64,000 bases of DNA from Streptomyces sp. HUAS ZL42 (GTDB lineage: Bacteria > Actinomycetota > Actinomycetes > Streptomycetales > Streptomycetaceae), in contig NZ_CP160403.1 of the NCBI RefSeq assembly GCF_040782645.1, forward strand, positions 3,286,001-3,350,000, in the 5' to 3' direction. Each line of letters opens with the position of its first letter. Position 1 is the stretch's first letter. Shown here piece after piece: positions 49,875-56,539 of this stretch. Position numbers and translations under genes: made by a program. The notes under the pieces are model-generated. The model searched no databases. It was not told where the DNA came from and saw only the letters and a list, made by a program, of their open reading frames with translations.

Positions 49875-52151
49875 CTACGCAAAGGCGTCGGCCAGCGCCT
49901 TCGGCAGCCGGCCGGTGTACAGCACGCCCAGCCGCTGCGTGGCCCGCGTCAGCGCCACATACAGATCGCTCGTGCCGCACAGCCCCGGCTCGACGACGAG
50001 CACGGAGTCGAACTCCAGCCCCTTCGACTGCCGGGGGTCGAGGAGTACGACGGTCCGCGTCAGGTCGGGCGCGGCGCCCGCCGTCACCCCCTCCAGCCGT
50101 GCCGCCAGCCTGCGGTGCAGATGGCGCGGGGCGATGACCGCGAGCCGGCCCTCGGCGGGGGTCAGCTCCTTCACTGCCTCGGCCACGGCGCCGGGCAGGT
50201 CGTCGGTCGCGCGCACCCACGGCCGTACGCCCGTCGACCGCACCGAACTCGGGGGCTCGAAGCCGGGGTCCTCGGCGCGCACGACGGCTGCCGCGAGTTC
50301 CATGATCTCGGCGGGTGTGCGGTAGTTGACACCCAGGCGGGTGTGCTCCCAGCGGTCCTCGACGTAAGGCTGCAGGACCTTCTGCCAGGAGCCGACGCCC
50401 GCCGCCTCCGCGGTCTGCGCCGGGTCGCCGACCAGGGTCATCGAGCGGGTCGGGCTGCGCCGCATCAGCAGCCGCCACGCCATCGGCGACAGCTCCTGCG
50501 CCTCGTCGACGATGATGTGCCCGAACGCCCAGGTCCGGTCGGCCGCGGCGCGTTCGGCGGCGCTGCGGTGGTCGCCCTCCTCCTGCCGTTCGGCGAACCG
50601 CTCGGCGTCGATGATGTCGTGCGCGGACAGGACCTCGGAGCCGTCGGGATCGCCGTCCTCCTTGTCCTCGAACTCGTAGGTGCGGGAGGCGTACGAGACG
50701 TCGAGGACGCCCTGGGCATAGGCCACCTGCGTCTCCCGCTCGTGCTCGGCCCTCGCCCGCGCCACCCGTTCGTCCACGCCGAGCAGTTCGGCCGCCTCGT
50801 CCAGCAGCGGTACGTCCGCCACGGTCCACGCCCGGGTCACCGGGCGGCGGATGGCGGCCGCGTCCTCGTCGGGGAGGTAGCCGACGGGGTCGGCGAGGAA
50901 GTCCGCGACCAGGCGCTGCGGGGTCAGGCGCGGCCACAACTGGTCGATGGCGGCCCACACCTCGGGGTTCTCGGCGAGTTCGTCGCGGATCTGTGTGACG
51001 TCGCTCGGGTCCAGCAGGTTCGTACCGTCGTAGGGGTCCGTGCCGATGCGCTCGGCGACCATGTCGGTGAGCGTGTTGAGGATGTGGCCCTCGAAGTGCT
51101 CACGGGCCACGTTGTGCGGCAGCCCGGCCTCGCGGGTGCGCTCGCGCGCCACCTTCACCAGGCCGTCGTCGAGCATCAGGATCTCGCGGTCGTGCTCGAT
51201 CGCGATCACCGGGTCGGGCAGCGCCTGCCAGTCGCGTACGACGTCGGCCAGGACGTCCGCCATGTCGGCGCGTCCCTTCACCGCGGCCGCCGCGCGGGTG
51301 TCGCTCGCCGTCGCGTTCACACCGGGGAACAGTTCCCCGACCGTCGCGAGGAGGACACCCGTCTCACCGAGCGAGGGCAGCACCTCGCCGATGTAGCCGA
51401 GGAAGGCGGGGTTGGGGCCGACGATGAGGACGGCCCGCTTGGCCAGCAACTCCCGGTGTTCGTACAGGAGATACGCCGCCCGGTGCAGGGCGACGGCGGT
51501 CTTGCCGGTGCCCGGACCGCCCTCGACCACCAGCACGCCGCGGTGCGGTGCCCGGATGATCTCGTCCTGCTCGGCCTGGATGGTCTGCACGATGTCGCTC
51601 ATGCGGCCGGTGCGCGCGGAGTTGAGCGCGGCGAGCAGGACGGCGTCGCCGGTCGGGTCCTCGTGACCGGTGCGGGTCTCGTCGCCGAGGTCGAGGATCT
51701 CGTCGTGCAGCGCGGTCACCGTACGGCCGCTGGTGGTGATGTGCCGGCGCCGGCGCAGGCCCATCGGGGTGTGTCCGGTGGCCAGGTAGAACGGGCGGGC
51801 GACGTCGGCACGCCAGTCGATCAGGATCGGTGTGCGCTCGGCGTCGTCGGTGCGCAGGCCGATGCGGCCGATGTGGTGGCTCGTGCCCGAGGTGAGGTCG
51901 ACACGCCCGAAGCAGAGCGAGCCGTCGACCGCGTTCAGCGCGGCGAGCAGTCCCGATCGCTCGGCGACCAGGATGTCCCGCTCCAACCGGGCCTGCATGG
52001 GCGTGTTGCCCTGCGCGAGTGCGTCCGTCACGCCGGCCTCGGTGTCCCCACGCAGGGCGTCCACGCGCACGTACAGGCCGTCGATGAATTCCTGCTCGCG
52101 CCGCAATTCAGTGTCTTCACTGTGTGGAAAACCGGTGTTTGACAATTCCAC
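49875..52151 (-). CDS. HelD/HelR-like RNA polymerase-associated ATPase (UvrD-like)
   Basis: A 758-residue superfamily 1 helicase-like protein. An N-terminal region (LRREQEFIDGLYVRVDALRGDT) is followed by the P-loop GGPGTGKTA (about residues 215-223), a large insert, the DEAQ box (IIVDEAQELSPMAW), Q-motif-like segments and the C-terminal VALTRATQRL. This matches the HelD/HelR proteins that displace stalled RNA polymerase; streptomycete HelR also rescues polymerase from rifamycins. The GTG at 52151 crowds GGGAG; a TTG two codons later (52145) is better spaced. I saw no rifamycin-associated element upstream, so assignment to HelR rather than HelD is open. Confidence 0.85.
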   Translation of the reverse strand: MELSNTGFPHSEDTELRREQEFIDGLYVRVDALRGDTEAGVTDALAQGNTPMQARLERDILVAERSGLLAALNAVDGSLCFGRVDLTSGTSHHIGRIGLRTDDAERTPILIDWRADVARPFYLATGHTPMGLRRRRHITTSGRTVTALHDEILDLGDETRTGHEDPTGDAVLLAALNSARTGRMSDIVQTIQAEQDEIIRAPHRGVLVVEGGPGTGKTAVALHRAAYLLYEHRELLAKRAVLIVGPNPAFLGYIGEVLPSLGETGVLLATVGELFPGVNATASDTRAAAAVKGRADMADVLADVVRDWQALPDPVIAIEHDREILMLDDGLVKVARERTREAGLPHNVAREHFEGHILNTLTDMVAERIGTDPYDGTNLLDPSDVTQIRDELAENPEVWAAIDQLWPRLTPQRLVADFLADPVGYLPDEDAAAIRRPVTRAWTVADVPLLDEAAELLGVDERVARARAEHERETQVAYAQGVLDVSYASRTYEFEDKEDGDPDGSEVLSAHDIIDAERFAERQEEGDHRSAAERAAADRTWAFGHIIVDEAQELSPMAWRLLMRRSPTRSMTLVGDPAQTAEAAGVGSWQKVLQPYVEDRWEHTRLGVNYRTPAEIMELAAAVVRAEDPGFEPPSSVRSTGVRPWVRATDDLPGAVAEAVKELTPAEGRLAVIAPRHLHRRLAARLEGVTAGAAPDLTRTVVLLDPRQSKGLEFDSVLVVEPGLCGTSDLYVALTRATQRLGVLYTGRLPKALADAFA

Positions 52152-52243
52152 TCCCGCCCGGATATACTGCGTTCACTGAACTTCTTTGCGACCAGACCCA
52201 TTTACAGGCAGATCCGAAGTCGCGAATCGTTGAATATACGCAA

Positions 52244-52279
52244 GAAAATCCCCCGAGCGCAATTACTCGGGGGATTTTC
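52244..52279 (-). terminator. Terminator after trxA
   Basis: A 14-bp perfect stem: GAAAATCCCCCGAG at 52244-52257 with CTCGGGGGATTTTC at 52266-52279, loop CGCAATTA. The arms begin with A and end with T, so it works as a terminator in either direction. It lies just after the trxA stop on the minus strand and isolates trxA from the helicase gene. Confidence 0.92.
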
Positions 52280-52295
52280 TCGTGAATGGGCCGAG

Positions 52296-52628
52296 TTACA
52301 GCACGTCAGCCAGCTCCTCCAGCAGCCGCCGCTTGGGTCGGGCCCCCACCATCGCCTTCACGGGCTCCCCGTTGCGGAACACCATGAAGGTGGGCATCGA
52401 CAGCACCTTGTACGCGTTCGTCGTCTCAGGGTTGGTGTCCACGTCCAGCTGGACCACCTTGAGCCGCTCGCCCTCCTCGGCCGCGAGGGCCGTAAGCACC
52501 GGCCCCATCTGCCGGCACGGCGGGCACCAGTCCGCGGTGAACTCCACCAGAACCGGCAGCTCCGCCCCGATCACCTCCGCCGCGAAGTCCGCGTCCGTCA
52601 CCTCGGCCACGCCCGCCGCCTTGATCAC
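52296..52628 (-). CDS. trxA: Thioredoxin
   Basis: A 110-residue thioredoxin. The active site is WCPPC (Trp34, Cys35, Pro36, Pro37, Cys38) rather than the classical WCGPC; the buried Asp region (VVQLDVDTN), the cis-Pro (SMPTF) and the C-terminal helix are intact. The Pro-Pro variant occurs in actinomycete thioredoxins and would shift redox potential. GTG at 52628 follows GGAGGG and overlaps the stop of the merR gene (GTGA), so the pair is coupled and controlled together. Confidence 0.93.
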   Translation of the reverse strand: MIKAAGVAEVTDADFAAEVIGAELPVLVEFTADWCPPCRQMGPVLTALAAEEGERLKVVQLDVDTNPETTNAYKVLSMPTFMVFRNGEPVKAMVGARPKRRLLEELADVL

Positions 52629-53053
52629 CTGAAGGTCCCTCCCAGCTCGCACACCGGCTCCGGACCACCCGGAGCCTCCGCCTCGGCGGCCAGTTCGTCC
52701 CGCGCCCGCTCGGCCCGCGCCAGCTGCGCGCCGACCGTGGCCCGCACGGCCTGCAACTCGCCGATCAGCGCGTCCAGTTCGTCCAGCTTGCGCCGGTAGA
52801 CCGCGAGCGACGCGGGGCACGAGTCGCCCTCCGGGTGCCCCGCCCGCAGACACTCCACGAAGGGCCGGGTCTCCTCCAGGTCGAACCCGAAGTCCTGCAA
52901 CGTCCTGATCTGCTCCAGCAGCCGCAGGTCGCGCTCGTCGTACGACCGGTACCCGTTGTCGTCCCGCCGCGCGGGCAGCAGTCCCCGCGACTCGTAGTAC
53001 CGCAGAGTCCGCGTCGTGGTCCCGGCCCGTGCGGCCAGCTCGCCGATTCGCAT
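52625..53053 (-). CDS. MerR family regulator of trxA
   Basis: A 142-residue MerR-family regulator with the usual winged HTH (MRIGELAARAGTTTRTLRYYESRGLLPA, shown in parts), a coiled-coil dimerisation helix, and a short effector tail. Cysteines at about positions 68, 79 and 135 (VECLRAG, GDSCPAS, PVCELGG) could sense thiols or metals. It overlaps trxA by four bases. A perfect 8+4+8 palindrome just upstream (53069-53088) is the probable operator. It resembles redox-linked MerR proteins next to thioredoxin genes; the inducer is not known. Confidence 0.9.
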   Translation of the reverse strand: MRIGELAARAGTTTRTLRYYESRGLLPARRDDNGYRSYDERDLRLLEQIRTLQDFGFDLEETRPFVECLRAGHPEGDSCPASLAVYRRKLDELDALIGELQAVRATVGAQLARAERARDELAAEAEAPGGPEPVCELGGTFR

Positions 53054-53068
53054 GCGTCCGAACGTACG

Positions 53069-53088
53069 CCTTGACGCCGACGTCAAGG
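53069..53088 (-). promoter_or_regulatory. Probable MerR operator of the merR-trxA operon
   Basis: CCTTGACGCCGACGTCAAGG is an inverted repeat with 8-bp arms (CCTTGACG/CGTCAAGG) around a 4-base centre. It ends 16 bases before the merR ATG. MerR proteins bind such dyads within over-long promoter spacers and twist the DNA to activate transcription. Confidence 0.82.
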
Positions 53089-53164
53089 CAAGGCCGGCCG
53101 CCGGCAACGCGGCTCGGTCCCACCGGCCGCGACAGTCCGCCTCGAGGTGCTCCGGGTGGACGCT

Positions 53165-53200
53165 CGATGGGGTGGGCCCGGCGCCGGGCCCACCCCATCG
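53165..53200 (-). terminator. 36-base perfect palindrome before the isomerase-like gene end
   Basis: An 18+18-base palindrome with no mismatches, centred on GGCGCC: left arm CGATGGGGTGGGCCCGGC, right arm GCCGGGCCCACCCCATCG. It lies about 60 bases after the stop of the isomerase-like gene (minus strand) and would form a very stable hairpin, so a terminator is likely, although long perfect palindromes are also unstable in DNA replication. Confidence 0.75.
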
Positions 53201-53212
53201 GTTCCCCCGTAT

Positions 53213-53250
53213 CCCCGTGGTTCCTCTTGGTTCCTCGTGGTTCCTCGCGG
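53213..53250 (+). repeat. Short tandem repeat of GGTTCCTC
   Basis: Four imperfect copies of a unit GTGGTTCCTC lie between 53216 and 53248, directly next to the 36-base palindrome and just before the end of the isomerase-like gene. The role is not evident. Confidence 0.7.
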
Positions 53251-53262
53251 GCCTTGCCCGCG

Positions 53263-53970
53263 CTACCCGTGCGCGGTGGTCCGGCGGGCCATGAGCGGTT
53301 CGCACCCCGGCCGGCACTGTGCCGTCGACCGCGGCGGCTCCTCGGCCTCGCGCGCGCCTGCCCGCTCGAACCACTCACGGGCCGCTTCCTCACGCCCGGT
53401 GAGCAGCAGGAGCAGGGCCGCGATCGGGCCGCGGACATCCTCCCCCTGCCCGCGCGACCACTCGATGTCGGTGGCGACGAGCCGGACGTGCGGCAGGGGC
53501 CAGGGCCGCGGCGGCATGCGCATGGTCCACACCCGGTCGGCGGCGTCGCGGGCGGCCTCGGGGCGCATCTCACGCGTACGGCCGAGCGCGAGGGCGATGT
53601 CCTGGCCGTGGACCAGGACGTCGAGCAGCGACTCGCGGGGCGTGGTGACCGGTGCCATGCGGCGGCAGCCGACGATGGAGCGCAGGTTGGCGACGATCTC
53701 CTCGACCGGCGCCTGCCCCTCGCGGACCGAGGCGTCGTGGATCATCCGGTCGAGGTTGCCGCGTGCCCTGACGAACTCGCGCAGCACCCGGCGGTACGTG
53801 AAGCGCGCCCCCATCGTCAGATGCGCCGCGACGTCCCTCACCCGCCAGTCGCCGCACCGCGTCGGCGTATCCCACTCCCCCGGGCTCAGCCCCTCCAGAA
53901 GGTCGGCCAGACTCGCCCGCTCACGGTCGACGATCTGCCAGAGCTCGTCCGTGTCCAACGCCACACCCAT
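53263..53970 (-). CDS. Maleylpyruvate isomerase family, mycothiol-dependent (DinB-like)
   Basis: A 235-residue protein of the actinobacterial TIGR03083 type: a DinB-fold, mycothiol-linked N-terminal half (WDTPTRCGDWRVRDVAAHLTMG) with the metal-binding His, and a central LDVLVHGQDIALALGR segment. It probably uses mycothiol to isomerise or detoxify a substrate. ATG at 53970 has GGGGGTG upstream. It is divergent from a MarR regulator across 90 bases that contain three overlapping dyads, so it is likely the regulated target. Confidence 0.83.
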   Translation of the reverse strand: MGVALDTDELWQIVDRERASLADLLEGLSPGEWDTPTRCGDWRVRDVAAHLTMGARFTYRRVLREFVRARGNLDRMIHDASVREGQAPVEEIVANLRSIVGCRRMAPVTTPRESLLDVLVHGQDIALALGRTREMRPEAARDAADRVWTMRMPPRPWPLPHVRLVATDIEWSRGQGEDVRGPIAALLLLLTGREEAAREWFERAGAREAEEPPRSTAQCRPGCEPLMARRTTAHG

Positions 53971-54003
53971 GTGGATCACCCCCCACTCAAGTGGTAAGCT
54001 TCC

Positions 54004-54038
54004 CTGACTAAAGTAGTCAGAGACTCTGACCAAAGTCA
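54004..54038. promoter_or_regulatory. Overlapping palindromes: probable MarR operators
   Basis: In the 90-base divergent spacer: CTGACTAAAGTAGTCAG (54004-54020), GTCAGAGACTCTGAC (54016-54030) and TGACCAAAGTCA (54027-54038) follow one another with overlaps. Each is a perfect dyad with TGAC half-sites. MarR dimers bind such 15-20-bp dyads; three in a row suggests cooperative control of both divergent genes. Confidence 0.82.
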
Positions 54039-54060
54039 AGGTGCGAAGGGAGCATCGAAG

Positions 54061-54501
54061 ATGGTGACGGAGAGCGAGCTCAACACGGGGCTGCTCCTGT
54101 TCATCCCGTACCGGGCCCTGGAGAACCGTATCTTCGCCGTGCTCGCGGAGGCCGGCTTCGACGACTTCACGCCCGCCCAGGCCCGGGTCCTGCAGCGCAT
54201 CGGCCCGAACGGCACGCGACTGACGGAGCTGGCCGAACAGGCCCAGATCACCAAGCAGACCGCGGGCTTCCTGGTCGACCAGCTGGAGAAGGCGGGCTAT
54301 GTGAAACGCGTGCCGGACCCGACCGACAAGCGGGCCCGGCTGGTGTGCCTCGCGGAGAAGGCGTGGGAGTCCAAGGAGATCGCCGACGGCGTGGTCGCCG
54401 AGGTCGAGAAGGAGTGGGAGACACACCTCGGCAAGCGGCGCATGAATCAACTGCGTGAGGCGCTGACGCTGCTGCGGGAGATCACCGACCCCTGGGCCTA
54501 G
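54061..54501 (+). CDS. MarR family transcriptional regulator
   Basis: A 146-residue MarR regulator. The winged helix is at about residues 45-95 (QARVLQRIGPNGTRLTELAEQ, shown in part; QITKQTAGFLVDQLEKAGYV; the wing DPTDKRARLV). N- and C-terminal helices make the dimer. ATG at 54061 follows GAAGGGAG. Its divergent neighbour and the tandem operators suggest autoregulated control of the isomerase-like gene. Its TAG stop codon directly touches an MITE-like insertion. Confidence 0.92.
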   Translation: MVTESELNTGLLLFIPYRALENRIFAVLAEAGFDDFTPAQARVLQRIGPNGTRLTELAEQAQITKQTAGFLVDQLEKAGYVKRVPDPTDKRARLVCLAEKAWESKEIADGVVAEVEKEWETHLGKRRMNQLREALTLLREITDPWA

Positions 54502-54725
54502 GACCTGTCGGATCAGGTCGCAGAAAAGCGGTGGCGACCGACAAGCCCAGGTGAGCGGGGCGGTGGGGGTGCCCCCGCGCGAGGTTGTTCGAGCGTGGGG
54601 GAGCGTCCAGATGCAAGGCGGAGGAGGGCGTCGACGCGATGGGGGTCCCCCGCTCGAGCGAAGCCGAGAGTGGGCGGAGGGCGTGCCAGGCCCCGCGTCT
54701 GCGGCATGATCCGCCGGACAGGCCC
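54502..54725 (+). mobile_element. MITE-like element 1
   Basis: About 224 bases bounded by imperfect inverted ends: GGACCTGTCGGATC at the left (a four-base deletion relative to the second copy) and GATCCGCCGGACAGG at the right. Its interior aligns with the reverse complement of the element at 61757: GGTCGCAGAAAAGC, then GCGTCCAG(A/C)TGCAAGGCGG and AGGAGGGCGTCGACGCG, then CCCCGCGTCTGCGGCATGATC. It encodes no protein. Relative to copy 2 it contains an extra hairpin (54640-54676). It abuts the marR TAG stop. Confidence 0.8.
54640..54676 (+). repeat. Dispersed hairpin core nested in MITE 1
   Basis: GATGGGGGTCCCCCGCTCGA followed by GCGAAGCCGAGAGTGGGCGG. This is the same core as in the repeats at 38.07, 38.37 and 23.94 kb. 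At the matching place copy 2 of the element has unrelated sequence, so the core was gained by this copy. Confidence 0.7.
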
Positions 54726-54744
54726 CAGGAGCAGTGTGCCGATC

Positions 54745-54900
54745 AGCCGGCTGCACAAGCAGAGGAGGCGGGCCGCTCCGCCGCGGTGACCTTGCTGACC
54801 GCGGCGGGCGTGCCCGCCTCACGGGCCACCGAGCTGGTGGCCGAGCTGAGCGAATCGAGGCTCCCCCGTACGGAGCGATTGGACCGGGCGGATGAGCAAC
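54745..54900 (+). other. Possible gene remnant beyond MITE 1
   Basis: About 150 bases after the element read as protein-like sequence (AAVTLLTAAGVPASRATELV then AELSESRLPRTERLDRAD) with good codon bias, but no start codon or ribosome site precedes it, because the MITE-like element occupies that side. It may be the 3' end of a gene truncated by the insertion. I do not recognise a family. Confidence 0.3.
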
Positions 54901-54931
54901 GGGGGAGCACTCAGCCGCCCGGGGTATTGAG

Positions 54932-54972
54932 CCGGACGTCCGGCCCGGGTTCAGGCCGGGCCGGACGTCCGG
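54932..54972 (-). terminator. 17-bp hairpin after dctA
   Basis: CCGGACGTCCGGCCCGG (54932-54948) is the perfect complement of CCGGGCCGGACGTCCGG (54956-54972), loop of seven bases. Each arm itself contains the 12-base palindrome CCGGACGTCCGG. It lies 19 bases after the dctA stop on the minus strand. Confidence 0.85.
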
Positions 54973-54991
54973 AGTCGAGGCGGTCCGGAGG

Positions 54992-56386
54992 TCAGGCCTT
55001 CGCCAGCTCCTTCTCGCCGCCCTCGCGCTGCTCGGGCAGGTCGGCCGAGACCGCGGACTCGTCCTCGTCGAGCAGCGTCGTCTCGTCGAAGGGCAGTGCA
55101 CCGGCGAGCACCTGCTCGACGCGGCCCTTGTCGATCTCCTTGGTCCAGGTGCCGACCAGGACGGTGGCGACGGCGTTGCCGGCGAAGTTGGTGAGGGCGC
55201 GGGCCTCGCTCATGAAGCGGTCGATGCCGACGATCAGGCCGAGGCCGTCCACCAGGGCGGGCTTGTGCGACTGCAGACCGCCGGCCAGCGTGGCCAGACC
55301 CGCACCGGTGACACCGGCGGCACCCTTGGAGGCGACCAGCAGGAAGAGCAGGAGCGGGATCTGCTCGCCGATCGACATCGGCGTACCCATCGCGTCGGCG
55401 ATGAACAGGGACGCCATGGTCATGTAGATCATGGTGCCGTCGAGGTTGAAGGAGTAGCCGGTCGGGACGGTGATGCCGACCACCGGCTTGCTGACACCGA
55501 GGTGCTCCATCTTCGCGATGAGGCGCGGCAGCGCGGACTCGGAGGAGGAGGTGGACAGGATCAGCAGGAACTCACGGCTCAGGTATTTGAAGAGCGTGAG
55601 GATGTTCAGGCCCGCGACGATCCGCAGGAGCGCGGCGAGCACGATGAAGACGAAGAGGAAGCAGGTGACGTAGAAGCCGAGCATCAGGACGGCGAGGCTC
55701 TTGAGCGCGTCGAGGCCGGCGGATCCGACGACCGCGGCGATGGCACCGAACGCACCGATCGGCGCGGCCCACATCACCATCGCGAGGATGCGGAAGACGA
55801 GCCGCTGGATGTGCTCGACACCGCGCAGGATCGGCTGCCCGACCGGGCCCATGGCCTGCAGCGCGAAGCCCGCGAGCACGGCGATGAGCAGGGTCTGCAG
55901 GACCTCGCCCTCGGTGAAGGCGGAGACGATCGTGGTCGGGATGATGCCGAGCAGGAACTCGGTGGTGTCCTTGGCCTCCGAGTCCACCTGAGCGTGTCCG
56001 GCGTCCTTGACCGCGTCGGTGAGCGCAAGGCCGGAGCCCGGCTCCAGGATGTTGCCGACGACGAGCCCGATACCGAGGGCGACCAGCGACATCGCCAGGA
56101 AGTAGCCCAGGGCGATACCGCCGACGGCACCGACCTTGGCGGCCTTCCGTACGGAGCCGATGCCCAGGACGATCGTGCAGAAGATGATCGGCGAGATCAT
56201 CATCTTGATCAGGCTCACGAAGCCGGTACCGATGGGCTTCAGTTCGACGGCGAAGTCCGGTGCGGCCAGGCCCACGGCGATGCCGATGGCGACCGCGACG
56301 ATCACCGCGATGTACAGGTAGTGGGTGCGGTCCCGCTTTTTCGCGGGTGCGGCAGGTGCCGTTCGGGGAGTACTGGCGGCGGCCAC
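54992..56386 (-). CDS. dctA: C4-dicarboxylate transporter DctA
   Basis: A 464-residue DAACS-family symporter for succinate, fumarate and malate. Conserved features: the serine-rich hairpin STSSSESALPRL, the transport motif GYSFNLDGTMIYM, and about eight membrane helices starting at YLYIAVIVAVAIGIAVGLA. GTG at 56386 is used because AGGAGG lies six bases before it; longer readings lack a ribosome site and exceed family length. It is divergent from a DcuS/CitA-type sensor kinase, the classical arrangement for dicarboxylate-controlled uptake. Confidence 0.93.
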   Translation of the reverse strand: MAAASTPRTAPAAPAKKRDRTHYLYIAVIVAVAIGIAVGLAAPDFAVELKPIGTGFVSLIKMMISPIIFCTIVLGIGSVRKAAKVGAVGGIALGYFLAMSLVALGIGLVVGNILEPGSGLALTDAVKDAGHAQVDSEAKDTTEFLLGIIPTTIVSAFTEGEVLQTLLIAVLAGFALQAMGPVGQPILRGVEHIQRLVFRILAMVMWAAPIGAFGAIAAVVGSAGLDALKSLAVLMLGFYVTCFLFVFIVLAALLRIVAGLNILTLFKYLSREFLLILSTSSSESALPRLIAKMEHLGVSKPVVGITVPTGYSFNLDGTMIYMTMASLFIADAMGTPMSIGEQIPLLLFLLVASKGAAGVTGAGLATLAGGLQSHKPALVDGLGLIVGIDRFMSEARALTNFAGNAVATVLVGTWTKEIDKGRVEQVLAGALPFDETTLLDEDESAVSADLPEQREGGEKELAKA

Positions 56387-56539
56387 GGCTGCCCTCCTTG
56401 ACGTCTTCGTCGGCATCACCGGCGTGCGGCTCACGTCCGGGGTTATTGGGGAGATGCCGATGACTATGTCCCGGCCTGTGAGGGCGGTCACCCTTCCGTT
56501 CATTTAGTTCACGCTTAACCTCGGGGGCACACTGACGAC
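56387..56539. promoter_or_regulatory. Divergent promoter region between dctA and the sensor kinase
   Basis: A 153-base divergent spacer. An AT-rich core, TTCATTTAGTTCACGCTTAA at 56499-56518, contains TTCATTTAG and TTCACGCTTAA as near-direct repeats and may hold the response-regulator sites or a -10 box. No confident promoter is called. Confidence 0.4.
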
